Shown piece after piece: positions 17,349-26,276 of a DNA stretch of 64,000 nucleotides (positions are counted from its first letter, which is position 1; the number at the start of each line of letters is the position of its first letter). The notes beneath the pieces were generated by a model that was not told where the DNA came from, searched no databases, and saw nothing but the letters and a program-made list of their open reading frames with translations. The translations under genes were made by a program, and so were the position numbers. Source of the stretch: Thalassomonas viridans (GTDB lineage: Bacteria > Pseudomonadota > Gammaproteobacteria > Enterobacterales > Alteromonadaceae). Where the stretch lies: the NCBI RefSeq assembly GCF_000948985.2, contig NZ_CP059733.1, positions 3,286,001 through 3,350,000 of the forward strand, written 5' to 3'.

Positions 17349-17422
17349 GACAGGACGGATAATTTTTTACAACAGCTCAGGGTGAACAGAGGAAGAAGAA
17401 AAGACAAATTGGAGTGTTGCCA

Positions 17423-18997
17423 ATGAGAAATCAAGCGCAGTATTATCCCGTTGCCGTCAGCATCTGGCTGCTGGCACTGGGTTATTTTGCTTTTTATATC
17501 CCCTACAGCGCCTTAATCAAAGCGCTTTCTTCCGGCCTGCTGGCAAACCTGGGGGTGAGCGGCAGCGCACAAATCCTGGCGCCATCAGCTTTTTTACCCT
17601 GGGTTCTGTTGGGTACGGTATTAACTATGCCGCTGATTATCTATGCCCTGGGTTGGTATGCCTTTTTTAACGGTGAAAATAACCGTTTTCGCCGGCAAAA
17701 CCTGTTTACTATCAACCGCTGGGCTGTCGGCTCCGGGCTGGCTTTTGCCGTGATTATTGCCACCACCACACTGGCCTATAGCTTTGTCGGGGTTTCCATT
17801 GTTTTTGCCTTATTGCTGATGCGCGGCGGAGTACTGGTGATGTCGCCGCTGGTGGACCACTTTTCCGGGCGTCAGGTGCACTGGTATTCCTGGGGCGGAC
17901 TTATGCTGAGTTTGTTTGCCGTCGCCCTGGCACTGGCGCAGGCGGGAGAATACCAGCTTGCTCCCCTGGTGCTGCTTAACTTGGCCGCTTATCTTGGCGG
18001 TTATATCTTCAGGCTCAGGCAAATGTCCCATTACGCCAAAGATGCGCAGGAGTCGGTGAACCGGCAGTTTTTCGTTCAGGAAAATACCGTAGCCATGCTG
18101 GCCTTGCTTATTTTTGCCGCATTAACCCTGGTTTTTCACTTAAGCCGGGGACAAGTGACTTTCACCGACTATATAGCGCTTATGGTGAGCTCTAAAGTGA
18201 TTTATCCGGCCATGCTGATCGGCTTTTTCTATGGCATTTTAGGCATTTTTGGCAGCCTGATTTACCTTAACCGGCGGGAAAATACCTTTGCCATCCCGGT
18301 AAACCGCTGCGCCAGTTTATTATCCGGGGTATGTGCCTCGCTGATTTTATATTTCTTCTTTGCCGGGCAAAGCCCCAGCAGTGTTCAGCTGATCAGTGCC
18401 TTTACCATTTGTCTGGCCCTGTTTGTAATGTCATTTTTTGACAGTAAGCAAATATCCTGTCACCCCCATTCGGTAGAAAACCCGATGCAGCGCATCTGGC
18501 TGTTTATTTGCAACGGCAACCGCATGCGCTCTCCTATGGCGGCGGCCATTTGCAATAAGGTACTGGAAAGGCATTTTCAGCAGCAGGAGCCGGATGAAAC
18601 GGCCCGGGATATTTATGCCGAAAGCGCCGCCTTGCAACTGGGGGAAAAGCGTTTTATGCCGGATGCAGCCAAAGCGGCCCTGGCAGATTTTCATATTGAG
18701 CTTAAGGAGCACAGGGCACAACAGGTGACGGAAGAGCATATCCACCGGGCAGAAAAAATCTATTGTATGAATGAGCAGCAGTGCAAGGCGTTAATTGCTC
18801 TTTTTCCCTGGACGGCGCCTAAAGTGGTTAATCTTGGCGGCGAGACTGATATCGCTAAGCCGGAGGGAACACAAAAGCAGCATTTTATTACCCTGGCCAA
18901 TGTTCTCCACCAGCATATCCTGGGGGTGTTAACTGCGGCTGTGGGTAAAGAAAAAGTGACGGCATTCGAACCCGGACTGGAGCGTAACAATGTCTGA
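17423..18997 (+). CDS. Multi-TM (EamA-like) protein fused to low-molecular-weight protein tyrosine phosphatase
   Basis: 524 aa from ATG 17423 (TTGGAG upstream). Residues about 10-345 contain roughly ten hydrophobic helices with the feel of an EamA/drug-metabolite-transporter-like protein. From residue 355 a soluble domain begins in frame (MQRIWLFICNGNRMRSPMAA). Cys363 and Arg369 form the CX5RS phosphate-binding loop of low-molecular-weight tyrosine phosphatases, and DIAKPEG probably supplies the general acid (usual form DP). I know of no standard family with this order. There is no stop or ribosome-binding site between the halves. A cytoplasmic phosphatase tethered to a transporter suggests dephosphorylation of an exported or imported metabolite. 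The stop overlaps the next gene's ATG. Confidence 0.8.
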   Translation: MRNQAQYYPVAVSIWLLALGYFAFYIPYSALIKALSSGLLANLGVSGSAQILAPSAFLPWVLLGTVLTMPLIIYALGWYAFFNGENNRFRRQNLFTINRWAVGSGLAFAVIIATTTLAYSFVGVSIVFALLLMRGGVLVMSPLVDHFSGRQVHWYSWGGLMLSLFAVALALAQAGEYQLAPLVLLNLAAYLGGYIFRLRQMSHYAKDAQESVNRQFFVQENTVAMLALLIFAALTLVFHLSRGQVTFTDYIALMVSSKVIYPAMLIGFFYGILGIFGSLIYLNRRENTFAIPVNRCASLLSGVCASLILYFFFAGQSPSSVQLISAFTICLALFVMSFFDSKQISCHPHSVENPMQRIWLFICNGNRMRSPMAAAICNKVLERHFQQQEPDETARDIYAESAALQLGEKRFMPDAAKAALADFHIELKEHRAQQVTEEHIHRAEKIYCMNEQQCKALIALFPWTAPKVVNLGGETDIAKPEGTQKQHFITLANVLHQHILGVLTAAVGKEKVTAFEPGLERNNV

Positions 18998-20126
18998 GCA
19001 AGCAAAAACAAAATCAGGGGAGCATCCTGTGAAAATTCACTGGCGTCTTTGCCAGGGAAGGGAGCAGGAAGGAAAATCCTATAAAGATTCAGGTTGCGGC
19101 CTGCAGCGCACCCGTTATGCCATGAGGCAGGAGCCAAGCAGCGGCCGGGTGGACCTGATGCACCAGCTGGCCTTTGCCCGTGAAGCCGAGGAGTTAGGCT
19201 TTGACTCTCTGCTGGTAGACTTTAACCTGAAAAAACCGGATCCGACTTTACTGGCTTTGGCCTTAGGGCTACAAACGCAAAAGATAAAATTTATTATCGC
19301 CTGCCGCTCCGGATTGATGGCGCCGAGTTATTTCGTCCAGCAGCTTAATACCTTGTCTCATTTTATTCCCGGGCGTTTTTCCCTCAATGTGGTGGCCGGG
19401 CATTCCCCGAAAGAGCAACATGCCTACGGGGATTTCCTCGAACATGACCAGCGTTTTAAGCGCACCGAAGAATTTTTGGCCATTTGCCGCAAGTTATGGA
19501 GCGGAGCCGGTGAGCTGGATTTTTGCGGTGAATATTACCGGTTATTTAATGCCGGCATAGGAACACCTTTTTTACCGGATGAGGGGAATTGTCCCGAATG
19601 TTTTATCGCCGGCAGTTCGCCGCAGGCACTGGCCCTGGCCGCCGATCAGGGGGATACCTGGGTCAGTCTGGCACTGCCGCCCGAGGAGATGGCGTCACAG
19701 GCTGATCAAATCCTGACGGCCGGTAAAGCGGTGGCGATTCGTTTGTCGGTGATCTGCAGGCCGACCCGGGCACAGGCCTGGGCTGCGGCAGAGCATTTAG
19801 TAGCCTCCGGCGAGGCAGATACCGCCGTGGTCGGGGCGGTAAAAGCTGTGGAGAACAGTTTTGTTCAGCAAAGCGACTCTTATGGCATCAAGCAGGCCCA
19901 CAGGCAAGCGAATTCAGAGCAGTCTCCCTGGCTCAGTGATGTTTTATGGAATGGTGCGGTGAATACCCATGGCGCAACGGCCATTGCCCTGGTGGGCTCA
20001 GCGGAAGAGATCGCATCGGCCATCAAAGCGTACCAGGCAATCGGCGTCAGCCAGTTCATTTTTTCCGGCTGGCCCCAGTTAGATGAAATGCGGATTTTTG
20101 GCCAGCGGATTTTACCTTTGCTGTAG
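18990..20126 (+). CDS. Luciferase-like (LLM class) flavin-dependent monooxygenase
   Basis: 378 aa; ATG 18990 overlaps the previous stop by 8 bases, so translation is coupled. The TIM-barrel pattern of bacterial luciferase/SsuD proteins is clear: HQLAFAREAEELGFDSLLVDF, PTLLALALGLQTQKIKFIIACRSG, QLNTLSHFIPGRFSLNVVAG, and SSPQALALAADQGDTWVSLALPPEEM near 205-230. Related enzymes oxidise alkanesulfonates, long-chain aldehydes or amines using reduced FMN from a partner reductase; no reductase is adjacent. As the last gene of the 13435-20126 run it is probably a tailoring monooxygenase. Confidence 0.87.
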   Translation: MSEQAKTKSGEHPVKIHWRLCQGREQEGKSYKDSGCGLQRTRYAMRQEPSSGRVDLMHQLAFAREAEELGFDSLLVDFNLKKPDPTLLALALGLQTQKIKFIIACRSGLMAPSYFVQQLNTLSHFIPGRFSLNVVAGHSPKEQHAYGDFLEHDQRFKRTEEFLAICRKLWSGAGELDFCGEYYRLFNAGIGTPFLPDEGNCPECFIAGSSPQALALAADQGDTWVSLALPPEEMASQADQILTAGKAVAIRLSVICRPTRAQAWAAAEHLVASGEADTAVVGAVKAVENSFVQQSDSYGIKQAHRQANSEQSPWLSDVLWNGAVNTHGATAIALVGSAEEIASAIKAYQAIGVSQFIFSGWPQLDEMRIFGQRILPLL

Positions 20127-20300
20127 ATACGGGTTGCACGGGCAATATGCGGTGTTGTAACTGAGTTAAAAGAATACGTAGCAGTAATGTAGTCGGGTGT
20201 CTTAACCAGACTTAGATACTATCAAACGGCTTTAGCTGTCAGGCCGGATAACATCATGGATAAGATGGTTTTTTTTGGTGTCATAACCAGGAGAAAAACA

Positions 20301-23300
20301 ATGGGCAGTGGTGAAAATGTTGTTTTTTTGAGAAAAGTCTCAGGGGTAAAAGGTTCAATAACAACCCTATTAGCAAAAGTTTTATTAATGCGTCCCGGGG
20401 GTATAGCAAAGCGGGCTATAAGTCTTGGCCTGCTATCGGTTTTGCTGGGCAGTTGCGGCCAGCTGCCTTCATTACCGCAAGCAGCCTATTCGTCTGCGAC
20501 GGATAACCGCTGCCAAATCGGCGGTAAGGTCGGGCGGATAGTCAAAGTGAATATGGTGGCCTTAAACCAGCCCTTCTGGTACAACCGCCTGGGGGCCTCA
20601 CAGCTTAACGGCATGATTTTCGCGCTTGCATCCGATTTGATCTATACCGGCAGCGACAAGGATAAAGGCAATGCCTTATTGACGGATTTACAGGCGGGAA
20701 AAACCGGCAATTATCAGCAACTGATTGATAATGTCAGCCTGCGCCAGGATAAAAGACCCAGACCTATAGTCTTGCGTGCCAATGTCCATGATTGTCTCGA
20801 TATTCACTTTACCAACTTATTGGCGCCTGCGCCGCAGGAGCTTACCAGCTTTGCCGGGGTGCATATTGAAGGCACGGAGGTTTTCTCCACGACGAACAAT
20901 AATCCCCGGGCGATACAAAATGACGGCGCCTATATAGGGAAGAATCCCAATAACCTGGCCTCTCCGGGGTTTAGCAAGGATTACTCGTTGTTTCTCCCCG
21001 CCGAAGGCACTTTTGTGCTTTACAGCGCCGCCGATAATTTCAGTAACTTTTTCCAGGGGCAGCAAACCTTTGGCTTATTCGGCGCGTTGAATGTCCAGCC
21101 TAAAGGGGCCGAATATTATCGCAGCCAGGTGAGCGAGCAGGCCATGTTGGCGGCAACGAAAAAAGATCCTGGGGGCAAGCCGGTATTAACCGCCAGCGGA
21201 CAGCCGCAAATAGACTACCGGGCGCTTTATGCCGGCACCAACAAGCCGGTGCTGAATATGCTAAGGCCGGTGGCCGGTCAGGCAAATACCTTTGAGCTGG
21301 TCTACTCGGATCCCACCGCCATTATTACCGGCCCCAATGCCGGGCGCTTTGAAAGCGGCACCCGGCCTTTTGGCGACGGCCCCCAATATCCGCAGCCGTT
21401 AGAGCCTTATCGGGAATTTAATATCATGTACCATGAGCCGGTCAGGGCCGAGCAGGCCTTTGCCGCTTTTGCCGGTGGTGCTTCCAATACCAACGGCAAC
21501 ACCTTTGCCGCCGGCGGTGATTTTTTTGCCATTAACTACGGTATGGCGGGCATAGGCCCGGAAATCTATTCCAACCGCATCAATGTCGGCCCCATGTATG
21601 ATTGCGCCACCTGTGCCTATGAAGAATTCTTTTTAAGCTCCTGGACCGTGGGAGATCCTGCCATGGTGGTGGATATCCCCGCCAACTTCTGCTCGGAAAA
21701 TCACCCGGTGACGAGTCCGACGGATGTGCGGGATCCCAACCCGCCCAACTGTACGCCGCGCTTGGGAGCAAAGGCCACCAAGGTCTTTTATCCGGACGAT
21801 CCCGCCAATGTTTATCATAGCTATATGAATGACCATGTTAAAATGCGTATTCACCACGGCGCCGGTACTCTGCACCATCTGCATCATTTACATGCCCACC
21901 AGTGGCTGCATTCTCCCAACAGCGATAACAGCCATTACCTGGATAGCCAGCTGATCGGCCCAGGCTCGTCCTTTACGCTGGATATGGTGTACAACAGCAG
22001 CGGCAACCGCAACCAGACGGTGGGAGATTCCATTTTTCATTGCCACTTTTACCCGCATTTTGCCGAAGGCATGTGGGGCTTGTGGCGGGTGCATGATGTT
22101 TTCGAGCAGGGCACTAAGCTCAGCGATAGCGGCCGGCCAAAGGCGGGCAGCCGGGCCTTGCCCGACGGGGAAATAGCCTCGGGTACGCCCATCCCCGGGG
22201 TAGTGCCTTTGCCTACCATTGCCATGGCACCAGTACCGGGAGAGGTGCATATTGAAAACGGCCAGATTGCTTTGCCGGATATTACCGTAAGCACCGACAG
22301 CAACGGCCGTTATGTCGGTAAACTTGCCGACGGCACTGTATACCAAAACCCCGGTTATCCCTTCTTTATTCCCGGTGTCGCCGGGGAAAGGGCGCCGCAT
22401 CCGCCGCTGGACTTTGCCCAAACCGCCAGTGACGGCGAACTTAACGGCGGCTTGCCCCGTCATGTGGTTTATAAGCCGGGAATCTTTTTCGCCGACCCTA
22501 AAGACCCCGGCACCATTGCCTTTAATAACTATGACCCTGAAATCATTGAGTACCATAATAAATTCGACTTCAGTAAATTCACCCATGTTTTGCAGGGCAC
22601 CAGGTTACCGGAAGAGGGCACTAAGGTAGAGAAAGTGGCTATGGGCGCCCATGCCACCCGCACCCATGATTCAACGACGCCGGAAGGGCTGGCGGACAAA
22701 TTCGTGCTAAACGGCCTGTTGCAGCAAAAAGGGGCGCCCTATGCCGATCCCTGCGCCATCAACGGCAGCAGTCAGTTTTTGGCGACACCGACGCCAACTC
22801 CTCCGGACAAATTGCGCCATTACCGCGGCGTCGATATGCAAATGGATGTGGTGCTCAATAAAAAAGGCTGGCACTACTCCCAACAGCGCTTTGGCGTGTT
22901 ATGGCAAGATCTGCTGCCGACCCTGAATAAGCAAAGGCCGCCGGAGCCGCTGTTTTTCCGGGCCAATTCAGGGGATTGCGTCGATTACTGGTTTGCCAAT
23001 GTTGTGCCGGAATATTACGAGCTGGACGATTTTCAGGTGCGTACGCCAACGGATATTCTTGGCCAGCATATTCATCTGGTGAAATTTGACGTTACTTCCT
23101 CCGACGGCGGCGCCAACGGCTGGAATTATGAAGACGGCACCTTCAGCCCGCAAACCGTAGTCGAGCGCATTAATGCCTTTAACAAGGGCAAGCTGGATAA
23201 CCACAGCGGCCCCTTGACGGCTAAAGCTCCCACCTGGTTGTGCAGCGAGCTGGCCGGCAGCAATAAAAGCGATTGCCTGGAGCGGGCCGCCAATGAATGG

Positions 23301-26261
23301 CTGGGGGCACAAACCACGGTGCAGCGCTGGTATGCGGATCCCCAGCTTAATGATTTGGGGGAAGACCGCACCATGCGTACCGTTTTCACCCATGATCATT
23401 TCAGTCCGTCTACCCACCAGCAGGCGGGGTTATATATGGGGCTGTTGATCGAACCGGAAGGTTCGGTATGGAAACACTCCGAAACCGGACTCCCCCTTAA
23501 TACCCGACTTGACGGCGGTCCCACCAGCTGGCAGGCGATTATCGAAACGAAAGATCCCTCAGACAGCTACCGGGAATTTATGCTCGAATTCCAGGATTTC
23601 CAACTGGCGTATACCAAGGAAGGGTTAAGGCCCGAGCCTTGTGTTAGCGGGGCCGACGGCAAGCTGCCCGTTACCTGTTATCCTGAAATCAATAAAACCC
23701 TTTCTTACGGCTCCAGTGAAAGTTTTAACCTGGCGCTGGACAGTATCTGCCTGGTGACGACAGCCAATACCCTGTGTCAGAACAAGGATGTTAACGGCAA
23801 TGATGCCGACTATATCCCGGCGATCCAGAGTTTTACCCGCGGCTATTCGGGTTATCTGGCCCCGGATTTTGCCATTAACCCGCCGCAAAAGCAGGCGGGA
23901 GAAGTACAGACTCCTACCTTGATCAGCACTACGCCGCCGTTTGCCTTAGGCACTTATTCGGTAAACTACCGCAATGAACCCCTGCCTTTCAGGGTCTGGG
24001 ATCCCACCCCGGTAGACAGCAACGGCAGGCAGGCGCAAACCCGGGGCCCTGAAGGCGATCTGGCGTATGTCTACAACTCCATTAAACGCGCCGATCCCGA
24101 GCTGAGCGGCCAGACGCCTGTGGGAGCCAGCACTGTGCCCCTTAGTGCCGGGGTTTATCCGGATGACCCCTACACGCCGCTGATGCGGATGTACCAGGGG
24201 GATAAGGTACAGGTGCGCACCCTGGTGGGGGCGCATATTAATATGCATAACTTCAGCATGCAGGGCTTTCGCTGGCTGTTTGAGCCGGCCAATAAAAATT
24301 CCGGTTACCGCAGCAACCAGCCCATGGGCATTTCCGAGCATTTTGAAATGATCTTTGATGTACCTGTCTCCAGCGTGAATTCGGGACAAAGCCTGGCTGA
24401 TGCCGGCACGCCCACCCAGATTGCCGGCTGCGAGTATCGGGCGAGGGACAGGGTGCAGTTTGCCGATTATCTCTATAATCCGAGTTCGGAAGAAAACGGG
24501 TTGTTAAACGGCAACTGGGGCCTGATGCGCGCCTACCAGCAGGGCAGGCAGGATCTTTGCCTAGAGCCTTTGCCGGGCAAGCAGCCTGAAGCGGTTAATA
24601 CTTCGGTTCCGCCGTCATGTCCGCAAGATGCCAACAAGCGTACCTATAATGTGGTGACAGTAACCGCGGCGCAATTGCCCGAAGGCAAGCTGATATACAG
24701 CGACAGGGAGCGGCTGAGCGATCCCAATGCCTTATTGTATTTCGGCTGCGATGTCAGCGTCGAAGGCAGCGACTGTACCCATGAAAAATTGCTGGCGAAC
24801 CTGCCGAGCCAAAGCGCCGCCAAACATATAGAACCTTTTGTGCTCAGGGCTGCCGCAGGGGAATGCATCACGGTCAACCTGGCCAATAAATTTAAAACCT
24901 CAGATAATGCCTTTCCGGTGGCGGAAACCATTAATGCCCCCAACGGGCAGAATGCCTTGCTGCAGTTCCGCTATACCTCAGATCAGGCCACAGGGGATAA
25001 CTGCAAAAAGCTCTATTACCAGAAATGGCAGTGTGATATGAAGCTGCAGGCATCGACACAAACGGCCCTGGCGCCTCAGCTGGTTTCTTACGATATCAAT
25101 AAAGATAATGGGGTAAACCTGGGCTTTAACGAGAACCGGACGGTACCGCTGGGTGAGGTGCGCACCTATACCTGGTATGCCGGTATCACTCAGGATAACA
25201 GCGACGGCAACCGCAGTTTTATTCCGGCGGAATTTGGCAGCGCAAACTTGCTGACCGCAGATCCCATCAAACAGACCCGTTACGGTATGCTGGCAGGCAT
25301 GGTGATTGAGCCTGCCGGCTCCTGCTGGAGCTCGCAGGACGGCAGCAAAACCACTTGCCCGCCTTCCATGGGACTGGGAGTCGCGCCGGTTGCATCCCCA
25401 AGCGCTTCTTTAACCGGCATTAATGCCACCGTGCATTTGCCGCCGGGCAGCGAGCAGGGAGGTAAAAATTTCTTCCGGGAATATGTAATCATGCTGCAGG
25501 AACAACTGGCATTTTCCCGGTTCACCAATACCATTAACTACGGCGTTGAACGTATGGCGGGTAAGGATTCCGGGCAAGAGGCCGGGGTGACGGTTATCGA
25601 CGGGGTAGTGCAGGGACGCGGTCGCTACCGGGATACGGTGGCAACCGGCGCCAATGTCGGTCAACCGGATAAATACCAGCTAGATATGGCCTGCGCCTTT
25701 GCCAATGCTCTCGGCAAACCTTATCCCAATGATCCTGAGGGTACGCCATTAGGCGAGCCGGAAACCTCTATTTTCCATGCCAATCCGGGAGATCCGGTGC
25801 GTTTTCGGGTAATGGAGCCCCACGGCGCCGATCAGCATGTGTTTGAGTTGTTTGGCCACGTCTGGCAGGAGGAGCCCTACGGCAAGGACTCTACCGTGAT
25901 CACCAATAATCCGGACTCCCAATGGCAGGGCTCCCGTATGGGGGTCAGTGCCGCCGACCGTTTTGATATCGTCCTGCCAAGCGCCGGCGGCACTTTTGCC
26001 AGCCCGGGAGACTATCTGTACCGCTCATTCCCGGGGGGAGATCAAAATTACGGCATGTGGGGCATTTTTAGGGTTGGGGAGCCGGACAGGCAGTATGCCG
26101 CCAATATCCGGCCCTTAGTGTGTGTGCCGCAGAGAAACAGCAAAGATCCGTCGGATCTGCAGTATATCTACGCGGATAAAATGTTTAAGGACTACCAGTT
26201 ACCCAGCGGCTGCACCTTAGTGACACCGGCGACTGTGCCGCAAACCGTGACTTGTAGTTAA
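20301..26261 (+). CDS. Giant multicopper-oxidase-like lipoprotein
   Basis: 1986 aa from ATG 20301 (CAGGAG upstream; an earlier ATG at 20256 has none). The lipoprotein signal ends LLGSCGQ. Many cupredoxin-type blocks follow. A His-rich segment near 515-535 (HHGAGTLHHLHHLHAHQW) and HCHFYPHFAEGMW near 580 form a complete HCHxxxHxxxxM copper motif. Further His clusters are QHIHLVKF (~922), HDHFSPSTHQQ (~1031), GAHINMHNF (~1311) and HGADQHVFELFGH (~1840). Size and repetition resemble the very large multicopper oxidases linked to Mn(II) oxidation (MofA/MnxG class), but Mn oxidation is not shown by sequence. It is followed 15 bases later by a secreted beta-propeller gene, likely one operon. Confidence 0.8.
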   Translation: MGSGENVVFLRKVSGVKGSITTLLAKVLLMRPGGIAKRAISLGLLSVLLGSCGQLPSLPQAAYSSATDNRCQIGGKVGRIVKVNMVALNQPFWYNRLGASQLNGMIFALASDLIYTGSDKDKGNALLTDLQAGKTGNYQQLIDNVSLRQDKRPRPIVLRANVHDCLDIHFTNLLAPAPQELTSFAGVHIEGTEVFSTTNNNPRAIQNDGAYIGKNPNNLASPGFSKDYSLFLPAEGTFVLYSAADNFSNFFQGQQTFGLFGALNVQPKGAEYYRSQVSEQAMLAATKKDPGGKPVLTASGQPQIDYRALYAGTNKPVLNMLRPVAGQANTFELVYSDPTAIITGPNAGRFESGTRPFGDGPQYPQPLEPYREFNIMYHEPVRAEQAFAAFAGGASNTNGNTFAAGGDFFAINYGMAGIGPEIYSNRINVGPMYDCATCAYEEFFLSSWTVGDPAMVVDIPANFCSENHPVTSPTDVRDPNPPNCTPRLGAKATKVFYPDDPANVYHSYMNDHVKMRIHHGAGTLHHLHHLHAHQWLHSPNSDNSHYLDSQLIGPGSSFTLDMVYNSSGNRNQTVGDSIFHCHFYPHFAEGMWGLWRVHDVFEQGTKLSDSGRPKAGSRALPDGEIASGTPIPGVVPLPTIAMAPVPGEVHIENGQIALPDITVSTDSNGRYVGKLADGTVYQNPGYPFFIPGVAGERAPHPPLDFAQTASDGELNGGLPRHVVYKPGIFFADPKDPGTIAFNNYDPEIIEYHNKFDFSKFTHVLQGTRLPEEGTKVEKVAMGAHATRTHDSTTPEGLADKFVLNGLLQQKGAPYADPCAINGSSQFLATPTPTPPDKLRHYRGVDMQMDVVLNKKGWHYSQQRFGVLWQDLLPTLNKQRPPEPLFFRANSGDCVDYWFANVVPEYYELDDFQVRTPTDILGQHIHLVKFDVTSSDGGANGWNYEDGTFSPQTVVERINAFNKGKLDNHSGPLTAKAPTWLCSELAGSNKSDCLERAANEWLGAQTTVQRWYADPQLNDLGEDRTMRTVFTHDHFSPSTHQQAGLYMGLLIEPEGSVWKHSETGLPLNTRLDGGPTSWQAIIETKDPSDSYREFMLEFQDFQLAYTKEGLRPEPCVSGADGKLPVTCYPEINKTLSYGSSESFNLALDSICLVTTANTLCQNKDVNGNDADYIPAIQSFTRGYSGYLAPDFAINPPQKQAGEVQTPTLISTTPPFALGTYSVNYRNEPLPFRVWDPTPVDSNGRQAQTRGPEGDLAYVYNSIKRADPELSGQTPVGASTVPLSAGVYPDDPYTPLMRMYQGDKVQVRTLVGAHINMHNFSMQGFRWLFEPANKNSGYRSNQPMGISEHFEMIFDVPVSSVNSGQSLADAGTPTQIAGCEYRARDRVQFADYLYNPSSEENGLLNGNWGLMRAYQQGRQDLCLEPLPGKQPEAVNTSVPPSCPQDANKRTYNVVTVTAAQLPEGKLIYSDRERLSDPNALLYFGCDVSVEGSDCTHEKLLANLPSQSAAKHIEPFVLRAAAGECITVNLANKFKTSDNAFPVAETINAPNGQNALLQFRYTSDQATGDNCKKLYYQKWQCDMKLQASTQTALAPQLVSYDINKDNGVNLGFNENRTVPLGEVRTYTWYAGITQDNSDGNRSFIPAEFGSANLLTADPIKQTRYGMLAGMVIEPAGSCWSSQDGSKTTCPPSMGLGVAPVASPSASLTGINATVHLPPGSEQGGKNFFREYVIMLQEQLAFSRFTNTINYGVERMAGKDSGQEAGVTVIDGVVQGRGRYRDTVATGANVGQPDKYQLDMACAFANALGKPYPNDPEGTPLGEPETSIFHANPGDPVRFRVMEPHGADQHVFELFGHVWQEEPYGKDSTVITNNPDSQWQGSRMGVSAADRFDIVLPSAGGTFASPGDYLYRSFPGGDQNYGMWGIFRVGEPDRQYAANIRPLVCVPQRNSKDPSDLQYIYADKMFKDYQLPSGCTLVTPATVPQTVTCS

Positions 26262-26276
26262 CAGAGAGAAATGTGT

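Noticed and set aside
21850..22590. Long minus-strand open frames opposite the giant oxidase (for example 21888-22586)
   Set aside because: They are shadows of a strongly coding, G/C-rich-third-position plus frame; there is no ribosome-binding site and no domain.
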